The translations under genes and the position numbers were made by a program. Under the pieces are notes generated by a model. That model was given only the letters and a program-made list of their open reading frames with translations, was not told where the DNA came from and made no database searches. A stretch of 64,000 nucleotides of DNA from Dryomyza anilis (Eukaryota > Arthropoda > Insecta > Diptera > Dryomyzidae), in NCBI GenBank assembly GCA_951804985.1, contig OX638135.1, positions 67,010,507 through 67,074,506 of the forward strand. The letters are read 5' to 3'. Positions within the stretch are counted from its first letter, which is position 1. Each line of letters begins with the position of its first letter. Shown one piece after another: positions 12,317 through 26,500 of this stretch.

Positions 12317-12684
12317 TACACGAACTATATGATGTTTATATTTAGACAAATTTCTATCCATATCATGTAAAAAATTACAAAAACCCATTAGTTCATCCAC
12401 ATTTCGTAAAATTTCACGTCAAAAAATTTGATTTTTAGTATTATTATGTCAATATAATAATTTTATATTAATTAAACCCAGAGATATCCTTCATTTGAAT
12501 TAACTTTTTTCTGATCACAATCAATGTGGTAAAAAATAATCCCGATATCTTTTCCAGATTAGCAGAAATTACATGGCAAAAATTACCATTTTTATTCTTA
12601 TTTTCCAAAGACTGTAAGCGATATCCTTCGTTCGCTTTAACTTTTTTCTAATTACAATAAATTTGGTAAAAATTTAAAAAATAT

Positions 12685-12950
12685 CGTCGTTGTAGATCGA
12701 AAACTCACCAAATACATTTTCAAAATACCAAATATTCATTTACAAAAATCTTTATAAATCTGCCAATTTTTAAACACTGATCTCATTTTTTTGACCACAT
12801 GATAAGAAAATGTAATACTATCAATTGATATTTCAACTTTAAAAATGCATCAATTACTTTTTATAATATTAATCAGCAAACTCGAAATTTAAGTTTGTCA
12901 TAAAGTTTTTCATAAAAATGTATTTGGTGACTTTTCGTTCTACAACGACG
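12685..12950. mobile_element. MITE, unit 2
   Basis: Counterpart of 3142-3397, about 10 bp longer in the middle. Confidence 0.7.
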
Positions 12951-13362
12951 ATATCATCGCGACATCGTTCCCGGATTAGGGGAAATTACAAGGCAAAAAA
13001 ATTGCATTTTTTTTTTATTTCATACATTTTATTCTTCGTTCGCACTAACTCTTTTCTTATTACAATCAATGTGGTAAAAAATAAAAAATATCATCCCGAT
13101 ACCATTCCCGGATTAGGAGAAATTACTTGGTAAATACTACCATTTATTTCTAATATCATACATTTCGATATCGGCACCAGATTTTTAAAAATCACATGTC
13201 AAAAATTTCCGAAAAGTTATTTTTCCAAAAGTTTCTACAAATTGTTTGTGAATCAATAGAATACATCTTGTAATGTATACCTATAAACGCAAACTATAAA
13301 CGAAATCTACCGATTACTTTTGAAGTTATATACTTCTGTTCAATAAAAGAGACTTTTTGTTC

Positions 13363-13533
13363 ACCGTGTGTCTATAGCTCAGAGGTTAGTGCGCTTAACT
13401 GCGAGCTGAAAGGTCCCATGTTCAAACCTGGCCTGGAACTAACAAAATATTTGTTATAGAAAACATTTGTCTATACCGTGCTACCTATGAAACATTGCCT
13501 ATGAAAAGCTCTCACCCGCCGATCGGATTCGGC
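13363..13533 (+). mobile_element. SINE family A, forward, unit 2
   Basis: Counterpart of 3810-3980. Confidence 0.7.
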
Positions 13534-14808
13534 ATTAACCTTCATGTGCTAGGGATTGTAAACTTACGTTGCTGGTCTACATTTGTAGTAAACATGTACT
13601 TGTATTGAAAATCATGTCAATATATAGGAAAAGAAACACTTGTACATAGACAGTAATAGTTTAATATACATTTAAACATATTTATTTAAATTTTTTTTTT
13701 TTAACCCAAATATCAGACTTTGAAAAGTTTCAATTAGGGAAAGTCCCCTCATGTACTGTTATATCTATATATATTTTTGGCGTAGAAATATATTAAAGAT
13801 TTTGTAGATAAAATTACATAAATTACGCTTTTGTATTCTTAGAATTTGGTTATATTCCAAATAACACAGCGTATATATATGTTATATGAGTCTCTGGTGC
13901 TCACTTCTGAAGTTATGTTACAATGGGCATAGATGTTCGAAAACCATAATTTAAAAAATACATTTTGGCAATACATAAGTCACATAATAAGTAGATGGCG
14001 GAATACAAACAAACCCACTAAATGAAAAAAAATCGCTAAAAGTTATAACCACTTGACTATGATGAGTGTCGGACGATCACTTCTTAGAATTATGGTTACC
14101 AATAAAAAATGCATTTACCTATAGTATATATGACTACACGTGCTCGTGTACCGTTTGTTTATATCTTAAGAACTTAGAAATTGTACTAAGGCAACTTTAG
14201 GGAACTTTTCATTGTATTTTTAACATGATCTATCCGTGATCATGTCTTCCCTAATATGGTCAATTTCTACTATAGCAGGCTTAGATGAGATATAGAGAGT
14301 AAATCTAGTTCTTCCACGATATGCAAATAGCTGTTGGCCCACTGATATTTCTGCATTCGATTTTTTTCTACATTGTTTTTTTTTACACTGGCGATATTCA
14401 ACTTTAAATGCAACATCTAAAGTAACATTGCACTACAACTTTTCGCGAAACTTTAAAGTTAAATGGCCTGTTTCTTATAACTCATCCAGACGAATACTAC
14501 AATGTACTCAAAAAAAAGTTTTTTTATTGATTTTTTCAAGTGTTGATTAGGTGGTCAATTTAAATTATAAAATTAAAGTTAAATGCATTAAAATGTTGCT
14601 CTTGAATATTTTTTTTATAATGTAAATTATCTATCAAAATTTCATGTACAAAAAAAATTTTGAAATTTTTTCAAAATTTGATAAAAACGTATGCAGGGTC
14701 ACTCAAGGTACGTAGGTTTGGCAACCTATTTTCTCATTATTAAAAGCACTCACAAAGTTTTTCTTTGCATATAATTGCTCATATGCAAGTGTCATAGTGT
14801 TTTTATAC

Positions 14809-15532
14809 CCTACACTAAGAGTGAAAGGGTATATTCAGTTTGGTACGCCGTTTGTAACACCCAGAAGAAAGCATCTCCGGTATGGAAAAGTATATATATT
14901 CTTGATCAGCATGACCTCCTGAGTCGATTTAGCGATGTCCGTCTGTCCGTCTGTCTGTCTGTCTGTCCGTCTGTCTGTCTGTCTGTCTGTTGAAATCCCT
15001 AAGGCTTTTAAAATTGAAGAGCTAGATAAATGAAACTTATAACTTAGATTACTAATATACCTACGCTGTATGTGCGAAAAAATTGGCGAGATCGGTCCAT
15101 TGTGACCTATGATCCGACCACTTATGTTCAAATACCACATATAAAATGTACATATAAAGATCAATTTTTATGTATACGTGCTTAGGTAAACTTTGTTGGT
15201 CAAATATATATTGACATCATGCTCAAATACATGATAATAATGTTTTCCGGCGAAAAGACTTGTGGTTCACAAAAAAAAAATCTAAATTCGGTACACCTAC
15301 CCATTTGTAAATATGGGTATCAAATGAATGGAAATTCTTCAGCGATTGAATGTTTGTAGTTTTTTTCAGGATTCGTATACCCTGGTGACCTATATATCAC
15401 TTTGAATGGTAACCACACATATGTGTAGGGTATTCATAGTCGGCTTAGACCGACTATAATTTTGATAATCCTAACTATCATAATTACACCTACTTTAAAA
15501 TTTCCCATGTGATCTAACCTTCCCAACTGGTT
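14809..15532 (+). mobile_element. Dispersed repeat R, forward copy, unit 2
   Basis: Counterpart of 5249-5992 with a shorter (TCTG)n tract. Confidence 0.7.
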
Positions 15533-15680
15533 TTTTTTAATATAGTGTCAAATCAAAACATTTTTAGTTAATTTTAGATGATTTTTCAATTTAGGGTTTT
15601 CGGTTCACATTTACGTATAAAATATCAAAATAAATAACCACCACACTAGTTCATGATTTTGTAAGTTCCATTAAATGAAA

Positions 15681-16055
15681 AACCAGTTGGGAAGGTTAGA
15701 TCACATGGGAAATTTTAAATTTGGTATTATTATGATAGTTAGGATTATCAAAATTAAAGTCGGTCTTAGCCGACTATTAATACCCTACACATATGTGTGA
15801 TTACCATTCAAAGTGGTATATTGGTCACCAGGGTATACGAATCCTGAACATAACTACAATCTTTCAATCGCTGAAGAATGTTCATTCATTTGATACCCAT
15901 ATTTACAAATGAGTAGGTGTACCGAATTTCGATTTTTTTTTTTTTGGGAACCACAAGTCGTTTCGCGGGAAAACATTATTTCCATTTATTTGAGCATGAA
16001 GTCAATATATATTTGACCAAAAAAGTTTACCTAAGCACGTATACAGTAAAATTGA
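15681..16055 (-). mobile_element. Dispersed repeat R, reverse copy, unit 2
   Basis: Counterpart of 6141-6515. Confidence 0.7.
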
Positions 16056-17588
16056 ACTTGTTGGCTTGGTGCCCTGCCTTAAGACACGTGAAGTAAACAC
16101 GCAATTGCTTAACACGTTCCCATCGGTCGTTCGGTGTGAGCTGTAAAAAAATGTTTGCAATCGAAAAGGTTGACGCAATTACCATCACAAATCGGACATT
16201 TATACGGTGCAACGCTTACGCAAGTAAAGCCTCGGTTGTTTTTGTGTGGGGCGGTGTTGATTGGGTTCGGGGGTCTTTGCCTTACATGCGAGGAGGACGA
16301 TAAGGGGAGAAATCAGCCACCATATTGGCGAGGCGCCGAATGCTGCTCAGCCACTGGCTAAAATCTGCAATTGTAGGCGGACCGCTTAACGTTAAGCATT
16401 TTTCTGCCCATTGCATATGTCGCGACGTGGGCAGTTTGGCGACCAACTCACTTAACAACGTCGGGTTCGATAAGTGGTGCTCGCCGTGAGCATTTTTCAA
16501 AAACGTAGACATGTTTACCATAACATTTGCGTAACAGCGCGTTTAGATCACCATCGGCAAATGGATGAATGGCGCGAACCCGTTCGATTTGGCTCTTGAT
16601 GAGCTGCTCCGGCCGGCTGAATGTTTCCTTCATTATGGCTGGAACGTTGTTGGAATTTGAGAGTAGTGACTCGATGGTTTCTTTTGCGCGGCCCTTTAAC
16701 GCGTCGCGCAGTCGTCGCATAATATTATGCAGATTCGAATATTCAAATTCAACAGTGGTGCTTTCAAACGCTTCCGAAAACGTTTGCTACTCTTCGGGAG
16801 AACCTGCAAAAATGGAAGAGTATATATACGCTTATGATATTTAGCGATTGAGCGTTGGCTGTCACTATTTTCTATGTTTTGAGGCTGAAAGGACATTAGG
16901 CATCGCACGGCATCGTGTACTGCATCGAGTCTGCTTCGGCTCTATTTATTTTCCCGGGTTGATAAAATGGCGTCTGAAAATTTTGCGGTGGCTGATAAAA
17001 TTTCACTGGTGGCGGTTGCGAGGCGTGCGGTTGGGGCGGCTGCAAAACATTCGATGGTGGCGGCTGAAAACCGTGTGATTGGGGTGACTGCAAAGTCTGT
17101 GATTGTGGCAAAGCATGCGAATGAGTTTGTGATAGTGGCGGCTGCACAGCTTCCGATGGTGGTGTCCGCAAGGCATGCGATAGTGGCGGCTGCACAGCTT
17201 GAGATGGTGGCGGCAGCACTGCTTGATATGGTGGCGGCAGCACATATCTTTCTTTTCTTGGAGTGCTGACGTTGGTAGACGGGGCATGGGCAGAAGTGGT
17301 GGCATGGACAGACGGGGCATGAGCAGACGGCGTATTGGCAGGCGAGGCATTGGCAATAATGGCGGTATTGGCTGGTGGAGTATTAGCAGGCTGGGCATTG
17401 GCAGACGTGGCGGACATAGCGGCATTAGCAGACATGGCTGATGATAAGTGCAGTGACTTTTCTTTTAAAGGTTTGATATTTTCAGGCATATCACAGGCTA
17501 TAGGTCGACTTGGTGGGACTCCTTTTGTTGTACGGCTGCTGACTCTTTGTTGCTATAAATCGGTTTGGCGGGATTCTTTTTTACTCAT
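16056..17588 (-). pseudogene. BEL/Pao-type gag relic, unit 2
   Basis: Same relic as in unit 1, with ATG at 17588. It retains the 46-bp block at about 16746-16791 missing from unit 1, but lacks a 9-bp block near 16632 and about 70 bp near 16900. The two relics therefore carry different lesions on a shared background. Confidence 0.7.
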
Positions 17589-19170
17589 CGTCGAAAATTC
17601 ACAAAGGCGACAGACAATTTATTTAACGGCGATAAATAAAGAATAAAAATGTCAATTCTGCGTCTATAGCCAAACGAATAAACTTCGGCAATCAAAAGGC
17701 GGCGAATTTTTAAATAAGATATTTTGAAGTTTTTGAAGTTTATTCTCTAAATTAATATTAAAAACAATGTAAAATTCAAAATTAGAGTAAATTAAATTTA
17801 AATTGAAATTAAATGAAATAATATTTAAACAAAGTAACAATATTTGTGTTTTAAATAAAATGAATATAATAAAAATATAATATATATAAAATTTTTTATC
17901 CAAGAATTCTTACTTATTTTTACGGCAGTCGAACACAGAAAGAACGATAAAAATTTGTTAAACATTTCAAAAGGGCTAAAAATATTGACTTCAAAAATAC
18001 ATTTCAAATACAAATAAAACACATAACATGTATGGCCAGGAACTACGTTCAGATATGTTGTTGTCTCCCTCATCAACTGCTGTCATCTTCGCACCGCACT
18101 ATCGACCTTGTCTTGTGGTAACGACACACTGTATTAAATAACTTATGTCAATGATTTCAACGTGATTGACTGATTAATCAACGCCCAGTCCAAACATAGA
18201 CCTAGGTACATAAAATTTGGACAGGGTGCTCATCTCGCGACGTAGACGCTCACTAAGGCAGGATTTTTTGAAATTCCCCTAAACCCCTAAGATACAAAAA
18301 TAGACGTGGCAAAACTTAACTATTAATTCATGTACATAAGATAGCCAAAGTCATGAAATTTGGCTCAAATGTGTATATTGTGGTTGTTTATCTTTTTGCC
18401 AAATGTGGCCGGGATTGAACAAATGAGCGTTGTAAATCCTAAATAACCAAAACTTTAAAAATGCTAAAAAAAACTTCTGACCTACGAAGAGCTGAATTGT
18501 AAAAATCTCACCATTTCGAAATCCACTATTTGCATTTACAACCACTTCGTATGGGTCGAACAAAGACGAGCGTTTCGAACATTCGTTTATTTAAATTTAA
18601 TATAATTTTCTATTTGTTTTGAAACATAATTTTATCCAATTAAACTTCATTATTCAAATGTAAATAAATTGTTATGTTTGTTTTGAAACATAATTATGCT
18701 AAAATTGTCAGATTCTGCAGGACAATATAATAATATTTACACATCATAATATAATATAACAATCTGAACAAAAATAAATTAAATTTTGATTACAATTAAT
18801 TACACTTCATTCCCAATATATGTATGGTTATTTCATATTATCATATTCAAACAAATCTTTTCTATCCGTGTACTAAATAAAAGGCTATTAAATCAAATGA
18901 GGTGATTTCAACAACAGAAATATATTTACGACTAAAACTAATGAAAAACGTGTCAAACTTTTACAAAAATAATTATACATTCGTTATATATATTATATTA
19001 TTTATTAAAGTCGATTTCTTCTACCAAAAAAATAAATTGAGTATTTAACAGAAACCTACCAAATACTTAATACCGTCGTCCATTTGATACAAATTGTACA
19101 TTTCATATAATATTATTTAGTTATACAAATGATGAGTGCGCGGGCCGACAGATATACGAATGAGTAAAAG

Positions 19171-19204
19171 TGTACCTTCTCGGCGCTACATCCGAGAAGG
19201 TACA
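19171..19204. repeat. Same 13-bp stem hairpin, unit 3
   Basis: Stem and loop are unchanged although the neighbouring sequence has a 120-bp deletion and several substitutions. Confidence 0.6.
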
Positions 19205-19581
19205 TTGCCTCACCCTGGCGTTAGTTCTGTCAATCAATTATTATGTTGTGTATGTCTTTAAATATCTTTCGTAATAGTATGTAATTTGACCAATGGCGGC
19301 AGTATTTTTTCAAACAAATTGAGTAGTTGTAAATGATATATAATATATAATTAATAATGCACTTAAACAGAAATTGATGCTAATTTATATGTTTCAATTG
19401 GAACACAAACACACATTTGTAATTACACTTAACAATAATATGTGGTTTTTAATGATACAATTCTTAATCAATAAAAATAATACGTAATTTATGGCATTTG
19501 AAATGCATTTATAAATCTTCTTAGTCTAGTAATTGCAAGCTAGTTTATGCATCAGTTTATACTAATCAAACTATGATAGCA

Positions 19582-20588
19582 TTATTTACATTTAGTCGTT
19601 TGGTCCAGTAGTTTCTTCCATAAATCAAATTGTTCATTCGACTTAATCATATGCACACTTATCGTTTTACGTATGTTACATGGATTGAATGCAATTCGCC
19701 TGTTTAAAAATTCATTTACATGCACACGTTTAATGCCTAATTTTTGAGCAATTATACCAGTTGTGAAAACATCTTCCAGTTTTAGGTATGTTTGCTGTAA
19801 TGCACTTTGAAATAAATCATGTATTACATCGCTGGTTAATACATATGCTGGTCCAGTAGTAAATGGTGGAAATACTGTTGCTGAAAATTGTCCAGATGAT
19901 ACATAATACTTTGATTTCTCATTTCGTATAGGTTTCCATTTCTTTGCTAAACGTCCGTAAATAACACGTTTTTCTTTGGCATGCTTATCGAGAAATGACA
20001 AAAGTTTGGGTACATTGATAAACATATCATCATCTGTTTTTAAGATGAATTTTGCGCGTGCACAATGTCGATCAACCCATTCAAATGAGGATAGTGTTTT
20101 AAGTGTCAGATTATTATATGAGTCCATAAAATGACCACGTACTAAATCGCCATACAAGAAATTTTCTTGTGTTAGCGCTGCATTAAGTGAGTCATTAGTA
20201 GTTCGACCCAAAATAAAAAGCATTGAAACATCACGACGTTTACTATAGTGACCCCATGTTTGTCGAATAGCCAAACGTGCTTCTATATGTGATATCGCTG
20301 ATGTTATCAATATAAGCACTTTTATGCCTTCTCCATCCAATGGACACATTTCATTTATATTAATTTCATCGTCAAGGTGCCCGGTTTCATATATTTGTTT
20401 TGTTAAAATTCCTTGTGAGGGATCTACTACTCGTGCATTAATTTTGTTATTTTTTACTATATTTGTTTGGTTGGGACTAATGTTTTTAAGGTTATCATCA
20501 TGATTGGGAAATAATTCGTTAGTGTTGTTGTTGAATGGCGCCATCATAGTAGACTTCTTTTTACTGTCTGCATAGTCTTTACCATTAG
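19582..20588 (-). CDS. Exon 3 of the GT31 gene, copy 3 (catalytic domain)
   Basis: Encodes residues 197-531. It opens after the acceptor TTTTTATAG at 20589 and contains all recognised GT31 motifs. The codon that is TAA in copies 1 and 2 is AAA (Lys479) here, so the last 53 residues, including a conserved-looking NRRIAFNPCNIRK stretch, are retained. No clear AATAAA on the minus strand was found within 500 bp downstream. Confidence 0.85.
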
Positions 20589-23500
20589 CTATAAAAATAA
20601 ATTGATGACAAATATTGGTGACATTTTAGTGGCACTTACTTCTAGATTTTATAAGTAAACCAACACTTTTTTCATCATTTTCTATGAATTTTTGTAGATT
20701 TAATGTTGGTATCAGAACGTCAGAATCCGAAATTTTGTAAATATTATTGTCATTTTTTTTTAACGGCTGTAAAGTTGTACTATTTTCACCTAAAATATGG
20801 AAAAGTAATGTATAGGTTTGTTCATTTGTCATTTAAAAACATATCTCATTAAAATAACGTTTTATTGTTTCATATTTTGAAATATTACCGACATTTTTGT
20901 AGGTGAATCTTGAATTTTGATGTGCAAAATAATTGTTGTAATTTGTTACAAAACCTATATATTTTTATAATATATGAATGGTAACTATCGGAGTAGATCT
21001 GCGATCGGAGTAGATTTGCTCCATTTCATTTGCATTTAACATTCTACTGTTCTTCTCCGGATAATAGCATATTCTACTCATTATTAACTATCTACTCCAT
21101 TTTAATAAAATATACTCGCTTATGAAGACTAATGCAGCATCGCACGGCGAACAAAATTATGAACTTTTTGAACAAAACGATATAAAAAAAAATGCATTCC
21201 ATACATAAATATATGAAAATACATATTGGAATATAACTAAAACATCCATGAATATCCTCTCAAATCCTTATAATGGTATTTAGGGGTTAACAAAATGCAC
21301 CTTCTGAAAAAAAAGTAGCTTTAAGTTTACAAGAAAATAATAGTGAACTACTAAAATTTTCGTTAGAAATTTATTTATTTGATGTGTTTACAGTGTTTAC
21401 ACGAACTAATTATAATAATAATAGTTTGGCGCTACAGTCCTATAATAACTTAGGCCGAGCTCTCTCATCATTTTGAGCTGTGCATGTTATATTTGTACTG
21501 AAGGCGGTGGGATCTACAGTGGGATTCGAACGGCGGGTGAGAGCTTTTCATAGGCAATGTTTTACTCTCGTAGGTTTGCCATTAACTGCCGAGAGGTAGC
21601 GCGGTATAGAAAACATGTTGTTAGTCTCAGTCCAGGCTTGAACCTGGGACCTTTCGGCTCGCAGTCAAACGCACTAACATTGAGCTACCTACGCTACACG
21701 AACTATATGATGTTTATATTTAGACAAATTTCTATCCATATCATGTAAAAAATTACAAAAACCCATTAGTTCATCCACATATCGTAAAATTTCACGTCAA
21801 AAAATTTGATTTTTAGTAATATTATGTCAATATAATAATTTTATATTAATTAAACCCAGAGATATCCTTCATTTGAATTAACTTTTTTCTGATCACAATC
21901 AATGTGGTAAAAAATAATCCCGATATCTTTTCCAGATTAGCAGAAATTACATGGCAAAACCATTTTTATTCTAATTTTCCAAAGACTGTAAGCGATATCC
22001 TTCGTTCGCTTTAACTTTTTTCTAATTACAATAAATTTGGTAAAAATTTTAAAAATATCGTCGTTGTAGAACAAAAACTCACCAAATAGATTTTCAAAAT
22101 ACCAAATATTCATTTACAAAAATCTTTATAAATCTGCCAATTTTTAATCACTGATCTCATTTTTTTGACCACATGATAAGAAAATGTAATACTATCAATT
22201 GATATTTCAACTTTAAAAATGCATCAATTACTTTTTATAATATTAATCAGCAAACTCGAAATTTAAGTTTGTCATAAAGTTTTTCATAAAAATGTATTTG
22301 GTGACTTTTCGTTCTACAACGACGATATCATCGCGACATCGTTCCCGGATTAGGGGAAATTACTTGGTAAATACTACCATTTATTTCTAATATCATACAT
22401 TTCGATATCGGCACCTGATTTTTAAAAATCACATGTCAAAAATTTCCGAAAAGTTATTTTTCCAAAAGTTTCTACAAATTGTTTGTGAATCAATAGAATA
22501 CATCTTGTAATGTATACCTATAAACGCAAACTATAAACGAAATCTACCGATTACTTTTGAAGTTATATACTTCTTTTCAATAAAAGAGACTTTTTGTTCA
22601 CCGTGTGTCTATAGCTCAGAGGTTAGTGCGAGCTGAAAGGTCCCATGTTCAAACCTGACCTGGAACTAACAAAATATTTTTTATAGAAAACATTTGTCTA
22701 TACCGTGCTACCTATGAAACATTGCCTATGAAAAGCTCTCACCCGCCGATCGGATTCGGCATTAACCTTCATGTGCTAGGGATTGTAAACTTACGTTGCT
22801 GGTCTACATTTGTAGTAAACATGTACTTGTATTGAAAATCATGACAATATATAGGAAAAGAAACACTTGTACGTAGACAGTAATAGTTTAATATACATTT
22901 TAACATATTTATTTAAATTCTTTTTTTTTTTAACCCAAATATCAGACTTTGAAAAGTTTCAATTAGGGAAAGTCCCCTCATGTACTGTTATATCTATATA
23001 TATTTTTGGCGTAGAAATATATTAAAGATTTTGTAGATGAAATTACATAAATTACGCTTTTGTATTCTTAGAATTTGGTTATATTACAGGTAAGACAGCG
23101 TATATATATTTTATATGAGTCTATGGTGCTCACTTCTGAAGTTATGTTACAATGGGCATAGATGCTCGAAAACCATAATTTAAAAAATACATTTTGGCAA
23201 TACCTAAGTCACATAATAAGTAGATGGCGGAATACAAACAAACCCACTAAATGAAAAAAAATTGCTAAAAGTTATAACCACTTGACTATGATAATGAGTG
23301 TCGGACGATCACTTCTTAGAATTATGGTTACCAATAAAAAATGCATTTACCTATAGTATATATGACTACACGTGCTCGTGCACTGTTTGTTTATATCTTA
23401 AGAACTCAGAAATTTAGGGAACTTTTCATTGTATTTTTAACATGATCTATCCGTGATCATGTCTTCCCTAATATGGTCAATTTCTACTATGGCAGGCTTA

Positions 23501-26500
23501 GATGAGATATACAGAGTTCTAGTTCTTCCACGATATTTTTTTCGATTTTCGATTTTTTTCTACATTGTTTTTTTTTACACTGGCGATATTCAACTTTAAA
23601 TGCAACAACTAAAGAAACATTGCACGACAACTTTTCGCGAAACTTTAAAGTGAAATAGCCTGTTTCTTATAACTCATCCAGACGAATACTAAAATGTACT
23701 AAAAAAAAAGTTTTTTTATTGATTTTTTCAAGTGTTGATTAGGTGGTCAATTTAAATTATAAAATTAAAGTTAAATGCATTAAAATGTTGCTCTTGAATA
23801 TTTTTTTATAATGTAAATTATCTATCAAAATTTCATGTAAAAAAAAATTGTTGAAATTTTTTCAAAATTTGATATTAACGTATGCAGGGTCACTCAAGGT
23901 ACGTAGGTTTGGCAACCCATTTTCTCATTATTAAAAGCACTCACAAAGTATTTCTTTGCATATAATTGCTCATATGCAAGTGTCATACGTGTCGAGCATG
24001 TATTTCCCGGTGACAACGATATCGGCTACAATTCGTTTGAATATCGTGTGACTACAATTTTTGATTCATGTATCAAACGAAACGTTGAGTACGCTCGTTT
24101 TGAGTTTTTTTTTTGTTGTCAGCATATAAATCATACGACAAAGTAAAAAAAAAATTAAATTTTTTGTTTATAAAAAATAGTTGGCAAAACAAAAATGTTG
24201 AACAAACGAACAAACGTTTGGGGGATAGTTTTTTTTTTATATAGAGTGTCAAATCAAAACATTTTTAGTTAATTTTAGATGATTTTTCAATTTAGAGTTT
24301 TCGGTTCACATTTACGTATAAAATATCAAAATAAATAACCACCACACTAGTTCATGATTTTGTAAGTTCCATTAAATGAAAAACCAGTTGAGAAGGTTAG
24401 ATCACATGGGAAATTTGAAATTTGGTAATATAGTTAGTTATAGTATTATAGTTTGATAGTTAGGATTATCAAAATTAAAGTCGGTCTAAGCCGACTATTA
24501 ATACCCTACACATATGTGTGGTTACCATTCAATGTGGTATATTGGTCACCAGGGTATACGAATCCTGAAAATAACTACAATCTTTCAATCGCTGAAGAAT
24601 GTTCATTCACTTGATACCCATATTTACAAATGAGTAGGTGTAACGAATTACGATTTTTTTTTTGGGAACCACAAGTCGTTTCGCGGGAAAACATTATTTC
24701 CATGTATTTGAGCATGAAGTCAATATATATTTGACCAAAAAAGTTTACCTAAGCACGTATATAGTAAACTTGAACTGTAGATGTAAATTTTATATGAGTT
24801 ATTTGAATATAAATGGTCATATCACAGGTCACAATAGACCGATTTTTTCGCACAGCGTAGGTATATAAGTAATCTAAATTATGAGTTTCATTTATCAAGC
24901 TCTTCAATTGTTTAAGTATAAGGGATTTTAACAGACAGATGGACAGACGGACATCGCTAAATCGACTCAGGAGGACATGCTGATCATGAATACATATATA
25001 CTTTTCCATAGCGGAGATGCTTCCTTCTGGGTGTTACAAACGGCGTACCAAACTGAATATACCCTTTCACTCTTAGCGTAGGATATAATAATACAGATTG
25101 GTTGAAAACCGATAATATACTGAAAATAATTCATTTTTGGTCTTTTTTGAAAGATTTTTAACAATTTTTTGTGGTGGCACAACATACGTACCACTTTTTT
25201 TGCATTTATTTTTTGTTCTCCAGAAAGTAGGCTGTAATTTTTAAAATGTTTATGAAACCATAAAAGTTTCTTCTATAAAAGATAGTCCATTAAATGTACA
25301 TTAAAATGGTATATATAAATACTTTAAATTGTTTGTATATAAAATATTATAGACAAAATACAAAACTCTTCCCAACCTACGGACCCCTACTCTCCCTACT
25401 CCATAATACATGTTCCCCCATCGTTTGATTTATTTACTCCTGCCAAAAATAGAATTCCAATGATCGCTCTCAATTCCATATTTAACACTTTATTCCATAT
25501 CTTTGAATGCGATCACTGCCCTACGTTTTTATCTTATTATTGCTATATACGCAATAAAGTCACATATGCATGCACATACATATACACACAAACGTTCCTA
25601 AGAAAGCAAATAATAAACAAAATGTCAAAAAATCATGTTTTGAAAAGGTGAAATAAAAAAAAAATTTAGTTGAGTAAAAAAGTAATGTGACTTTCCATAC
25701 ATTTTATTTGAAAAGTTGCGTCTATGGACCATAAAAGTTTTTTTTTTATGTCGTTAGTGGTCAAAACTGCATAGATTGTGTTGTGCTCATTTTCAACAAA
25801 TGTAGTCAGCCGAGCACATAAAGGATAAACTGTAGGTCCCACCATTTTAAGTACAAATATAACACGCACAGCTAAAATTGATGGAAGAGCTTAGCCTAAG
25901 TTCTTATAGGACTGTAGCGCCAAACTAATATATTATTATTTTTCCCTTATGAATCAACTGAATTTTGGAAAAAATATGATTTCATAATTAATTTTTTTTT
26001 ATTAATAGGTTTATATATAATTCTAAAACAGAATTTTTTATTTTGCTCATTCTATATTTTAATACATAACATTTTCAAAAGCAATTTATGAAAAAATGGT
26101 ATCGAATAAAAATATCTTAAATAATTCTTTTATCACAAAATGTATATTCTTTTAAATACTCATTTCTACTCCAATTCTACTACTTTAAAATATTTTCAAC
26201 TTCTTTTATATAAAAGCTACTACATTTTAGAGGATTTTCAAATCTACTCTCTAAATTTTCCATCAATTAGGACTCATCTAAAAAAGTCACGTTATTTTTA
26301 TGTATTAAAAATATGAAAGAATAACACTTAATTTGAATGACATATTCCCAAATATATGAAAATATATTACCTATATTAATACTAATTATTTTTTGATATT
26401 GTCCATCGCGTATTTCAACATCTTCTAATAATACATCAACATCTGCATCCTCATTTTCTTTTAGATCTACATCAATTGTTGGCTTCCTGTGGTGTTTTAC

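Larger units (their letters stand above)
9545..19053. repeat. Tandem unit 2
   Basis: Same order as unit 1, joined head to tail. Differences seen: a shorter (TCTG)n tract (about 14936-14991 against 5376-5450), a 46-bp block in the gag relic that unit 1 lacks, and a roughly 70-bp deletion after 16900 relative to unit 1. The high similarity implies recent duplication, homogenisation, or both. Confidence 0.9.
19054..24775. repeat. Tandem unit 3, partial and more diverged
   Basis: Matches unit 1 from base 1 to about 6515, then leaves it at 24775/24776 within a dispersed repeat, so the gag relic and the tail are absent. It lacks about 120 bp near the start (present at about 176-290 in unit 1), has other small deletions, and carries a private segment at 24001-24236 where units 1 and 2 hold a 740-bp repeat insertion. 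It is joined to GT31 exon 1 and is the likely progenitor. Confidence 0.85.

Noticed and set aside
20626..20832. Independent small protein starting at the ATG at 20832 (also 1914)
   Set aside because: The segment joins in phase to the upstream and downstream exons at consensus splice sites, and copy 2 tolerates a stop in its first part. It is better explained as exon 2 plus intron end.
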